Shown: positions 44,510 to 53,120 of the stretch, one piece after another
How the letters are laid out: each line of letters opens with the position of its first letter
Numbering within the stretch: the first letter of the stretch is position 1
NCBI RefSeq assembly: GCF_003325375.1
Contig: NZ_CP030862.1
Location: 4,839,501-4,903,500 of the forward strand
Source of the DNA: Streptomyces globosus
Lineage (GTDB): Bacteria; Actinomycetota; Actinomycetes; Streptomycetales; Streptomycetaceae
DNA length: 64,000 bases
Reading direction: 5' to 3'
Notes under the pieces: model-generated
The model's input: the letters and a program-made list of their open reading frames with translations, nothing else
Database searches by the model: none
What the model was told of the DNA's origin: nothing
Program-made: the position numbers and the translations under genes

Positions 44510-45421
44510 TCAGCCGCGGTCGCCGGAGCCGCCCGAGCCGCTGCCCGGCCCCTCGTAGTCCTCGCCGTACGCGCCCTTGGCGGGGCGGCGGCGGCGCATC
44601 GGGGGCTCGACGCCGTCCGCGAGGCGGCGGGCGGTGACCAGGAAGCCGGTGTGTCCGATCATCCGGTGGTCGGGGCGCACGGCCAGGCCCTCGACGTGCC
44701 AGTTGCGGATCATCGACTCCCACGGCTGGGGCTCGGCGAAGCAGCCGATCTCGCGGATGGACTCGACGGTCTTGGAGAGCTGGGTGGTGGTGGCCACGTA
44801 GCAGCAGAGGATGCCGCCGGGCACGAGGGCCTTGGAGACGGCGTCCAGGCATTCCCAGGGGGCGAGCATGTCGAGGATCACGCGGTCGACGTCCGTGTCG
44901 GACAGGTTGTCCTGGAGGTCGCCGACGGTCAGCTGCCACGCGGGGTGCGGGCCGCCGAAGTAGCGCTCGACGTTCTCCTTCGCGATCTGGGCGAAGTCCG
45001 CCCGGCGCTCGTAGCTGTGGAGCATGCCCTGGTCGCCGACGGCGCGGAGCAGGAAGCTGCTCAGCGAGCCGGAGCCGACCCCTGCCTCCACGACGCGGGC
45101 GCCGGGGAAGATGTCGGCGAAGGCCAGGATCTGGCCCGCGTCCTTGGGGTAGACCACGGCGGCGCCGCGGGGCATGGACAGGACGTAGTCGGGGAGCAGG
45201 GGTCGCAGCGCGAGGTACGCGACGTTCCCCGTGGTACGGACAACACTGCCCTCGGGAGCGCCGATCAGCTCGTCGTGCGGGAAGGAACCCTTGTGGGTGT
45301 GGAAGTTCTTCCCGGCTTCGAGCGTGAACGTGTAGTGGCGTCCCTTGGGGTCGGTGAGCTGGACCTGGTCCCCGACCTTGAAGGGCCCGCGACGGCGGGC
45401 GGCACCGGTCGGTTCGGACAT
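44510..45421 (-). CDS. trmI: tRNA (adenine-N1)-methyltransferase TrmI
   Basis: A 303-residue SAM-dependent enzyme producing m1A58 in the T-loop of tRNA. The Rossmann motif is VVEAGVGSGSLSSFLLRAVG; LDMLAPWE and the N-terminal GKNFHTHKGSFPHDELIG are family hallmarks. The C-terminus has a Gly/Ser-rich tail. It is close to the mycobacterial Rv2118c type. ATG 45421 is the start, 18 bp downstream of the M50 protease gene. Confidence 0.94.
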   Translation of the reverse strand: MSEPTGAARRRGPFKVGDQVQLTDPKGRHYTFTLEAGKNFHTHKGSFPHDELIGAPEGSVVRTTGNVAYLALRPLLPDYVLSMPRGAAVVYPKDAGQILAFADIFPGARVVEAGVGSGSLSSFLLRAVGDQGMLHSYERRADFAQIAKENVERYFGGPHPAWQLTVGDLQDNLSDTDVDRVILDMLAPWECLDAVSKALVPGGILCCYVATTTQLSKTVESIREIGCFAEPQPWESMIRNWHVEGLAVRPDHRMIGHTGFLVTARRLADGVEPPMRRRRPAKGAYGEDYEGPGSGSGGSGDRG

Positions 45422-45439
45422 GTGACCAGTGTATTGGCT

Positions 45440-46639
45440 TCAGGGGCGGGGCCGTGCCATGGCCTTCACGAAGGCCTTCTCGACATCGAGGGTGGACAGG
45501 ACGCCGTAGACCTCGCCGCCTGCCTCGACGACCAGGTACTCGGTGGCGGGGGTGGAGCGCAGGCGTTCGAGGAGTTCCTCGCCGGCGAGTTCTGCGGAAA
45601 CCTTCATGCCGTCGGTGAGGTCCTGGGCGAGGGAGCTGACGGCGACCCAGGGGCGGCGGTGTTCGGGGACGGAGGCGATGGCGCTCTCGCGGACGATGGC
45701 GTGGGGCTCGCCCTGGCCGTCGACGACGACGATGGCGCGGGCGCCGTGGGCGTTGGCGCGGCGCAGGGCCTCGGAGAGCGGGGTGGCGTGCTCGACGGGT
45801 ACGGCACGGCGGGTGAGGGCGCGGGCGCGGAGCTGGGGCAGGTGCTCGCGCAGGCGGGCCATGCGGAGGCTGTTGCCGGCGCCGGTCCAGATGATGGCGG
45901 CGAGGATCGCGGCGAGGAGGGCGTCCATGACGGTGCTCATGCCGCCGGCCTCTTCGCCGGGGGCGCCGAGGAGGCCCGTGTGGGTGATCATCGGGAGGCC
46001 GAGGAGTACGGCGACGGCGAGGCCTCGGCCGACCCAGGCGGCGGCGACGGTGCCGGCCATGGGCTTGCCGGTGATGCCCCAGATGACGGCGCGGAGCATG
46101 CGGCCGCCGTCGAGGGGCAGGCCGGGCAGCAGGTTGAACGCGGCGACGAGCAGGTTGGAGATCATCAGGCCGGCGAGGAGGACGCCGGGGACGGTGCCCG
46201 CTTCGACGGCGTTCATGCCGAGGTAGAAGGCGCCGGCGAGGAGGAGGGAGAGGAGCGGGCCGACGAAGGCGAGGACGAACTCGCGGCCGGGGGTCTCGGA
46301 CTCCTTCTCGATCTCGGAGACGCCGCCGAAGAACTGGAGCTGGATGCGGCGCACGGGGAGCCGGAAGCGCAGGGCGGCGACGGTGTGGGCGAGCTCGTGG
46401 ACGAGGACGGAGCCGTAGAAGGCGACCGCGAAGAAGAGGGAGACCAGGTAGCGGGCGGGGCCGAGGTCGGGCAGGACGCGGTCGAGCTGGTCGCCGAAGA
46501 CCCAGGTGATGAGGGCGGCGACGAGGAACCAGCTGGGGGAGACGTAGACGGGGACGCCGAAGGGGCGGCCCATGAGGATTCCGCCGCCCGGTCCGGGGCG
46601 CTTGTCCGGGCGCTCGCCGGTGTGGTCGGTGTCTGCCAC
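45440..46639 (-). CDS. Site-2 protease (M50) with CBS pair
   Basis: A 399-residue membrane protease of the SpoIVFB-like group. The zinc motif is HELAH at residues 81-85, and LLPGLPLDGGR gives the third ligand. About six membrane helices are followed by a pair of CBS domains (VPVEHATPLSEALRRANAHG and VSAELAGEELLERLRSTPATEYLVV), which usually bind nucleotides and regulate the protease. GTG 46639 with GAAGGAC is preferred over 46708. Substrates may be anti-sigma factors; not shown here. Confidence 0.9.
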   Translation of the reverse strand: MADTDHTGERPDKRPGPGGGILMGRPFGVPVYVSPSWFLVAALITWVFGDQLDRVLPDLGPARYLVSLFFAVAFYGSVLVHELAHTVAALRFRLPVRRIQLQFFGGVSEIEKESETPGREFVLAFVGPLLSLLLAGAFYLGMNAVEAGTVPGVLLAGLMISNLLVAAFNLLPGLPLDGGRMLRAVIWGITGKPMAGTVAAAWVGRGLAVAVLLGLPMITHTGLLGAPGEEAGGMSTVMDALLAAILAAIIWTGAGNSLRMARLREHLPQLRARALTRRAVPVEHATPLSEALRRANAHGARAIVVVDGQGEPHAIVRESAIASVPEHRRPWVAVSSLAQDLTDGMKVSAELAGEELLERLRSTPATEYLVVEAGGEVYGVLSTLDVEKAFVKAMARPRP

Positions 46640-46833
46640 GGCTGTCCTTCGGTCGGTGCTGTCCGGGGCGGGGTGGCCCCCCGGCGGGTGCTCTCCAGTG
46701 TGGTCCACGGGCCGGGCGGGTGCGGCCGGGGCTGCGCGGTAGCGCGGTGTGATGCTCCGATCATGCAGTGCGAGGGGGCCCGGCGTCGATGGTATGCGCG
46801 TGGCTGTCCGCGGCGGGCCGTAGGGTTCTGTGC

Positions 46834-47747
<914 letters not shown>

Positions 47748-47751
<4 letters not shown>

Positions 47752-47763
47752 TCATCCGATCAG
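47748..47763. promoter_or_regulatory. Palindrome spanning the nuclease stop, upstream of the response regulator
   Basis: CTGATC-ATCC-GATCAG, a 6-bp dyad that includes the TGA stop of the nuclease gene and lies 57 bp before the response regulator start. It may be an operator or a weak terminator. Confidence 0.3.
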
Positions 47764-47819
47764 GGCACAATGGGGGCGTCCGCGCCGAAGCCGCCCAACC
47801 GAAACACGAGGTGTCCCCT

Positions 47820-48494
47820 GTGGCGATCCGCGTCCTCCTGGTCGACGACCAGCCGCTGCTGCGCACCGGATTCCGGATGATCCTGGAGGCCGAACCGGAC
47901 CTGGCGGTGGTCGGCGAGGCCGGGGACGGGCTCCAGGCGCTGGACCAGGTGCGGGCGCTCCAGCCCGACGTGGTGCTGATGGACATCCGGATGCCGCGGA
48001 TGGACGGCGTCGAGGCGACCCGGCAGATCACGGGGCCGGGCCGGGACGGCCCGGCGAAGGTGCTGGTGCTGACCACCTTCGACCTGGACGAGTACGTGGT
48101 GGAGGCGCTGCGGGCGGGGGCGAGCGGGTTCCTGCTGAAGGACGCGCCGGCGGTCGAACTGGTGCAGGCGATCCGCGTGGTGGCGGGCGGCGAGGCGATG
48201 CTCGCGCCGAGCATCACGCGGCGGCTGCTGGACAAGTACGCGGAGCACCTGCCGTCGGGCGAGGAGCGTGTCCCGGACTCGCTCGGGACGCTGACCGAGC
48301 GGGAGGTCGAGGTGCTGAAGCTGGTGGCCAAGGGCCTGTCGAACGCGGAGATCGCGGCGGACCTGTTCGTCAGCGAGACGACGGTCAAGACGCACGTGGG
48401 CCACGTCCTGACGAAGCTGGGCCTGCGGGACCGGGTACAGGCGGCGGTGTACGCGTACGAGAGCGGCCTGGTCCGCCCGGGCGCCGCCCAGTAG
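47820..48494 (+). CDS. NarL/LuxR-type response regulator
   Basis: A 224-residue response regulator. The receiver domain has the acidic pair in VLLVDDQ, phospho-acceptor Asp55 in VVLMDIRMP, and the conserved Lys in GFLLKDAP. The LuxR-type helix-turn-helix is LTEREVEVLKLVAKGLSNAEIAADLFVSETTVKTHVGHVL. GTG 47820 has GAGG 8 nt upstream. No histidine kinase gene is adjacent, so it is an orphan in this window. Confidence 0.93.
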   Translation: MAIRVLLVDDQPLLRTGFRMILEAEPDLAVVGEAGDGLQALDQVRALQPDVVLMDIRMPRMDGVEATRQITGPGRDGPAKVLVLTTFDLDEYVVEALRAGASGFLLKDAPAVELVQAIRVVAGGEAMLAPSITRRLLDKYAEHLPSGEERVPDSLGTLTEREVEVLKLVAKGLSNAEIAADLFVSETTVKTHVGHVLTKLGLRDRVQAAVYAYESGLVRPGAAQ

Positions 48495-48519
48495 CCGCCC
48501 GCCCGCCCCCGCAGACACG

Positions 48520-48560
48520 GCCGGCCCGTGCCGCCCCGGAAGGGGGCGGCACGGGCCGGC
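48520..48560. terminator. Bidirectional terminator between the response regulator and binding-protein genes
   Basis: An 18-bp perfect stem (arms 48520-48537 and 48543-48560, starting GCCGGCCCGTGCC) with a 5-nt loop, placed between convergent genes. Confidence 0.8.
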
Positions 48561-48578
48561 GGCGTTGCGCGAGGCTGG

Positions 48579-50159
48579 TCAGCCCTTGCTGATCTCCCAG
48601 AAGCGGAAGACGGTGGAGGCGTCGAGCGACCACTGCAGGCCGGTGACGTTCTGGCGGGTCACCGCGTACTGCTTGCTCTGCCACAGGGGCAGGAGCGGGA
48701 TCTCGTCCGCGACGATGTCCTGGAGGCGGGTGTAGTCCGGCGTGGCCGCGCTGCGGTCGGCCTTGGCGGAGGTCGCCGGGATGATCGTCTGGGTGATCTC
48801 CTTGTTGTCGTAGTTGTTGTTCAGGACGTTGTTCGGCCCGAAGAACGGCTGCGTGAAGTTGTCGGCGTCCGGGTAGTCGGGCACCCAGCCGCGGATGTAG
48901 ACGCCGTACTTGCCGGCCGCGATGTCCTTCTCGTACTGCTCGTACTCGACGGACTTCACGTCGGCCTCGAACAGGCCGCTGTCGTTCAGCTGCTTGGCGA
49001 TGAGCGCCATCTCCTGGTCCGTGGCGGGACCGAAGCGGTTCGGCGTCGTGTACAGGGTGATCTTCACCTTGTCCTTGATGCCGGCCGCGCGGAGGACCGC
49101 CTCGGCCTTCTTCGGCTGCGGGCTGCCGCCGTAGCGGTCGAAGAAGGCGGTGTTGTGGGAGCCGATGCCGGCCGGGACGACCGAGTACAGGGAGGTCGCG
49201 GTGCCCTCGTAGACGTCCTTGACGAGCGCCTCGCGGTCCACGAGGAAGGCGATGGCCTTGCGGACGGGGAGCTTGCCGGCGACCTCGTCCTTCATGTTGA
49301 AGACGAGGTGCTGGACCTCGGCGCCGGTGCCCTGGACGACCTCGATGCTGTTGTCGCCGGTCTTGGACGAGGCGAGGCCGGCGATGTCCTTGGCGGCCAG
49401 GCCGCGGAAGGCGAAGTCGACGTCGCCGCTTTCGAGGACCTTCTTCAGCGCGGCCTGGTCCTGGTTGAAGAACTTCAGCGTGACGCCGGTGTTCTTCGGC
49501 TTGGCCTTGCCGGTGTAGGCCTCGTTGACCGAGAAGTTGGCGCTCTTGTCGTTGAACGAGTCGAGCTTGTAGACACCGGAGCCGATGGCCTTGCCGTCGG
49601 TGCGGAGCTTGTCGGCCGGGTACTCGGAGTGGTCCACGATGGAGCCGGCACCCGAGGCGATCTTGCTGGGGAAGGTCGCGTCGGGCGTCTTGAGGCGGAA
49701 GACGACGGTCTTGTCGTCGGGGGTGTCGATGCCCGCGATCGACGACAGCAGGACGGCCGGGCCGTTCGGGTCGTTGATCTTGAGCGTGCGCTCGAAGGAG
49801 AACTTCACGTCCTCGGACGTGAGGCGGTTGCCGTTGCTGAACTTCAGGTCCGGCTTCAGGGTGCACTTGTACACCTTGCTGTCGCCGCCCTCGAAGGCGC
49901 ACGACTGCGCGGCGTCGGGCTCCGGGGTGGTGGCGCCCTTGGGGAAGCTCAGCAGCGACTGGAAGACGTTGTTGAAGAGCAGCCAGGAGCCCGGGTCGTA
50001 GCCCGCGGCGGGGTCGGTGGACTTCACCTTGTCGGATATGCCCATGACCACGCCCTTGCCGCCTTCGGCGGGCGAGCCGTCGGTCGAACCGCAACCGCTG
50101 AGCAGCGCTGCGGCGGTGGCTGCGCCGAGCGGGGCTGCCAACCACTGGTTACGTCTCAT
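48579..50159 (-). CDS. ABC transporter solute-binding lipoprotein (SBP family 5), copy 1
   Basis: A 526-residue extracytoplasmic binding protein for peptides or similar solutes. The signal is MRRNQWLAAPLGAATAAALLSGC with lipidated Cys23. Family 5 hallmarks include YKCTLKPDLKFSNGNRLTSEDVKFSFERTL and GSGVYKLDSF. It is a paralogue of the next gene (copy 2), sharing segments such as FRLKTPDATFPSK versus FHLKTPDATFPYK. No permease or ATPase gene lies nearby. Confidence 0.9.
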   Translation of the reverse strand: MRRNQWLAAPLGAATAAALLSGCGSTDGSPAEGGKGVVMGISDKVKSTDPAAGYDPGSWLLFNNVFQSLLSFPKGATTPEPDAAQSCAFEGGDSKVYKCTLKPDLKFSNGNRLTSEDVKFSFERTLKINDPNGPAVLLSSIAGIDTPDDKTVVFRLKTPDATFPSKIASGAGSIVDHSEYPADKLRTDGKAIGSGVYKLDSFNDKSANFSVNEAYTGKAKPKNTGVTLKFFNQDQAALKKVLESGDVDFAFRGLAAKDIAGLASSKTGDNSIEVVQGTGAEVQHLVFNMKDEVAGKLPVRKAIAFLVDREALVKDVYEGTATSLYSVVPAGIGSHNTAFFDRYGGSPQPKKAEAVLRAAGIKDKVKITLYTTPNRFGPATDQEMALIAKQLNDSGLFEADVKSVEYEQYEKDIAAGKYGVYIRGWVPDYPDADNFTQPFFGPNNVLNNNYDNKEITQTIIPATSAKADRSAATPDYTRLQDIVADEIPLLPLWQSKQYAVTRQNVTGLQWSLDASTVFRFWEISKG

Positions 50160-50233
50160 CACTCGAACGTCCTTCACAGTCTTGCTGAATCGATGCACCG
50201 GCCCGCGGACACCCGCCGCCGGTCCTGCCGGTC

Positions 50234-51838
50234 TCAGCCGCTGACTCCGCGGCCGAGTTCCCACAGCTGGAGGTCGGAGATGGCGTTGACCGACCACTCC
50301 ACTCCGGTGATCCCGTCGCGTGCGGCGACGTACTGCTTGCCCTGCCACAGCGGCAGGACGGGCACGTCCTCGGCGACGATGTCCTGCATCTCCGTGATCG
50401 CGGGGGCGGCGACGTTGCGGTCGGCGGCCTTGCGCGACTCGGGGATGAGCTTGGTGCGCACCGTGCTGTTGGCGTACGGCGTGCCCAGGAAGTTGTCCTG
50501 CTCCAGGAAGGGAGCGAGGAAGTTGTCGGCGTCCGGGTAGTCGGGGAACCAGCCGAGCCCGTAGGCGGCGTAGTCGCCCTTCTTCTGCGCCGGGCGGAAC
50601 TCGGCCCAGTCGGCGCCCTGGACGGTGATGTCGAACAGCTGGGTGGAGTTCAGCTGGTTCTTCAGGATCTCGAACTCGGCGGCCGTGCCGTCGCCGTAGT
50701 GGTCCGTGGTGTAGGTGAGCGTCAGCTTGACCGGCGTCTTGATGCCGGCGTCCTTCAGCAGCTGGGCGGCCTTGGCCGTGTTGGCCTCGCCGTACTTGTT
50801 GCGGAAGGAGTTGACGTGGCCCGTGACCGAGGTGGGTACCAGCGAGTACAGGGGCTGCGCGGACTTGCCGTACACCTTGGAGACGATCGCGTTGCGGTCG
50901 ACGGCGGCGGCGAGGGCCTGGCGGACGGCCTTCTCCTTGACGACCGGCGCCTCGGTGTTGAAGCCGATGTAGCGGATCTCCAGGCCGGGCATCGGGACGA
51001 TGCGGACGCCCTTGGGCGGGTTCGCCGAGAACTCGTTGATCTGGGTCGGCGACAGGGTGCGGGAGACCATGTGGATCCGCCCGTCGGTGAGCGCCTTTCC
51101 CATGGCGGCGCTGTCGTCGAAGGTGCGCAGCTCGACCTTGTCGTTCTGGAGCTTCAGGTCGCCCTTGTAGTGGGGGTTCTTGCTGAACACGGCGCGGACG
51201 AGGCGGTTGCCCTTGACCTCGGCCTTCATCGTGTAGGGCCCGGAGCCCTCGACGGTGAAGCCCTCGCGGAGCTTCCCCGCGTCGTAGGCCTTCTCGCTGA
51301 CGATGGCCGCGGCCGGGGTGGAGAGCTTGTACGGGAACGTCGCGTCCGGGGTCTTCAGGTGGAAGACGACGGTGTCGGCGCCCTTGACCTCGACGGTGTC
51401 GAGGGTGGAGAGGAGCGAGGCGGGGCCGTTCTCGGCGTTGATGGCGCGGACGCGGTCGATGGAGAACTTGACGTCCTTGGCGGTGAGCGGCTCGCCGCTC
51501 GCGAACTTCAGGCCGGGGCGCAGGGTGCAGCGGTAGCTCTCGTTGCCCGTGTCGGTGAAGTGGCAGGCGGAGGCCGCTTCGGGGACGGGGCGGCCGCCGC
51601 CGCGGGGGGTGTGCATCAGGGTCTGGACGGTCTGCCGCAGGACGTTCCAGGCTCCGGCGTCGTAGGCGTACGCCGGGTCGAACGGTGCGGGGGCGTAGTC
51701 CGCCGCCTCGTACCGGTCGGTGGTGCCGACGACGATCGCTCCGGTTCCCGCTCCGCCGCCCGTCGCGCTGCCGCAGGCAGCGAGGGCGGGGGTGAGCAGT
51801 CCGGCCGCGGCCGTCAGCACCAGGGTCTTGCGGTTCAT
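50234..51838 (-). CDS. ABC transporter solute-binding lipoprotein (SBP family 5), copy 2
   Basis: A 534-residue paralogue of copy 1. The signal is MNRKTLVLTAAAGLLTPALAAC with lipidated Cys22, then YRCTLRPGLKFASGEPLTAKDVKFSIDRV and a C-terminal QDIVAEDVPVLPLWQGKQYVAARDGITGVEWSVNA closely matching the copy 1 end. The pair looks like a tandem duplication that has diverged. It lies 74 bp upstream of copy 1 in the same direction. Confidence 0.9.
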   Translation of the reverse strand: MNRKTLVLTAAAGLLTPALAACGSATGGGAGTGAIVVGTTDRYEAADYAPAPFDPAYAYDAGAWNVLRQTVQTLMHTPRGGGRPVPEAASACHFTDTGNESYRCTLRPGLKFASGEPLTAKDVKFSIDRVRAINAENGPASLLSTLDTVEVKGADTVVFHLKTPDATFPYKLSTPAAAIVSEKAYDAGKLREGFTVEGSGPYTMKAEVKGNRLVRAVFSKNPHYKGDLKLQNDKVELRTFDDSAAMGKALTDGRIHMVSRTLSPTQINEFSANPPKGVRIVPMPGLEIRYIGFNTEAPVVKEKAVRQALAAAVDRNAIVSKVYGKSAQPLYSLVPTSVTGHVNSFRNKYGEANTAKAAQLLKDAGIKTPVKLTLTYTTDHYGDGTAAEFEILKNQLNSTQLFDITVQGADWAEFRPAQKKGDYAAYGLGWFPDYPDADNFLAPFLEQDNFLGTPYANSTVRTKLIPESRKAADRNVAAPAITEMQDIVAEDVPVLPLWQGKQYVAARDGITGVEWSVNAISDLQLWELGRGVSG

Positions 51839-52109
51839 GCTGGAAGTACTCCCTTGACCGGCACTTGTTCAAAGCGGCGTAGAGGGCACTTCGCGGCGGT
51901 CGCCCGTTCTGGGCGGAACGATCGGGCCGGTTTTGTGACGATCGGTCCACACGTACCCGGCACAGGGGTGTGTGTCCGGGACTGCTGCGGTGCGGAGTGC
52001 CCGCGTCGACATTAGTGGCCTTGGACCGGTTGGCTTGAACTGGCCGGACTTGGGGTGTAATCGCACGGTGATGGGAGGAGACTGCCTGTCAGGGCCGGAG
52101 GCATCGCAG

Positions 52110-52175
52110 ATGCGGTCAGGAGATCATCAATCCGGACACAAGGGAACCGGCGCGGAGGGCCCTAATGGTCCGTAA
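52110..52175 (+). CDS. Possible 21-residue peptide in the interval 51839-52305
   Basis: MRSGDHQSGHKGTGAEGPNGP. GGAGG lies 8 nt before ATG 52110; TTGAAC (52036-52041) with TAATCG 17 bp later may form a promoter; and a 7-bp hairpin follows 10 bp after the stop. The frame extends upstream to 51972. The rest of the 467-bp interval shows nothing else clear. Coding is uncertain since the peptide has no known relative to me. Confidence 0.25.
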   Translation: MRSGDHQSGHKGTGAEGPNGP

Positions 52176-52185
52176 GGGGCGTTGC

Positions 52186-52203
52186 GGGTGACGAAGGTCA
52201 CCC
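52186..52203 (+). terminator. Hairpin after the small open frame
   Basis: GGGTGAC-GAAG-GTCACCC, a 7-bp perfect stem with a tetraloop. It is too short for a typical terminator in this genome, but stands alone in an otherwise featureless stretch. Confidence 0.3.
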
Positions 52204-52305
52204 GGGCTCGCCGCCAGGGAATGGATGGGATTTCGGCGCGTCAGCCAAGGAACGGAAGACCGCTCTCGGGCTCACGCGCCGAGGATCGCCACGCAGTGTC
52301 GCGGA

Positions 52306-53007
52306 TCAGTTCATCGGGGTGATGAGGGAGCGGAGGAAGGCGAGGTCGACGTCCTCCAGCGAGCCCACCACGGTCCGCCCGGGCGCGGGCGGGATCACCC
52401 CGACGGAGGGGACGGCGACGACGCGGCAGCCGGCCGCCTCCGCGGCGGCCACCCCGGTGGCGGTGTCCTCGATGACGGCGCACCGGGAGGGGTGGGCGCC
52501 GAGGGTGCGGGCGGCCAGCAGGTACGGGTCGGGGTGGGGCTTGGTGCGCGGCACGTCGTCGCCGGCGACGGTCAGGGCGAAGCGCTCGGGGCCCAGGGAG
52601 CCCAGGATGCGGTCGATGACGCGCCGGTGCGAGGCGGAGACGAGGGCGGTGGGCACGTTGTGCCGGGCGAGCTCGGAGAGCAGCTGCTCGGCCCCGGGCA
52701 TCAGCGGCACCCGGTCGGCGATGCGGGCCTCGAAGCGCTCGTTCAGCAGGATGCTGAGCTCGCCGACGCCGATGTCGGCGCCGGTGGCCTCGATGAGGAA
52801 GCCGGCGCTGCGGGTCATGGGCCCGCCGACCACGATGTCGCGCCAGGACTCCTCCAGGCGGTGGCCGAGCTCGGCGAAGACGTCGACCTCGGTCTCCCAC
52901 CAGAAGCCCTCGGTGTCGACCAGCGTCCCGTCCATGTCGAGCAGCACCGCCTGGAGGGCCGAGCCGTCGGCCGTACGGGCGATGGAGACGGGAACGGTAC
53001 TGGTCAT
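52306..53007 (-). CDS. HAD-superfamily phosphatase
   Basis: A 233-residue haloacid-dehalogenase-type hydrolase of the beta-phosphoglucomutase/GPP group. Motif I is LLDMDGTLVDTEG, motif II LVSASHR, motif III in KPHPDPYLLAA, motif IV VIEDTATGVAAAEAAG. ATG 53007 with GAGAGG is the start. The enzyme dephosphorylates a small metabolite that cannot be specified. It follows metH on the same strand, separated by a terminator. Confidence 0.9.
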   Translation of the reverse strand: MTSTVPVSIARTADGSALQAVLLDMDGTLVDTEGFWWETEVDVFAELGHRLEESWRDIVVGGPMTRSAGFLIEATGADIGVGELSILLNERFEARIADRVPLMPGAEQLLSELARHNVPTALVSASHRRVIDRILGSLGPERFALTVAGDDVPRTKPHPDPYLLAARTLGAHPSRCAVIEDTATGVAAAEAAGCRVVAVPSVGVIPPAPGRTVVGSLEDVDLAFLRSLITPMN

Positions 53008-53033
53008 GCGCGCGCCTCTCGACGGGGACGAGA

Positions 53034-53088
53034 AGGCCGGTCGCCTGTTCCCGCGCGGGGCGCTCCCCGGGGAACAGGCGACCGGCCT
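53034..53088 (-). terminator. Terminator after metH
   Basis: A perfect 19-bp inverted repeat (arms 53034-53052 and 53070-53088, starting AGGCCGGTCGCC) with a 17-nt GC-rich loop, 32 bp downstream of the metH stop. Confidence 0.75.
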
Positions 53089-53120
53089 GTTGGGGACCGA
53101 CCAGTGTACGTCGGTCTGCG

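Noticed and set aside
46709..46833. Extension of the M50 protease and nuclease genes to more upstream starts
   Set aside because: GTG 46639 and ATG 46834 have better ribosome sites or family fit; the added residues are low in complexity.
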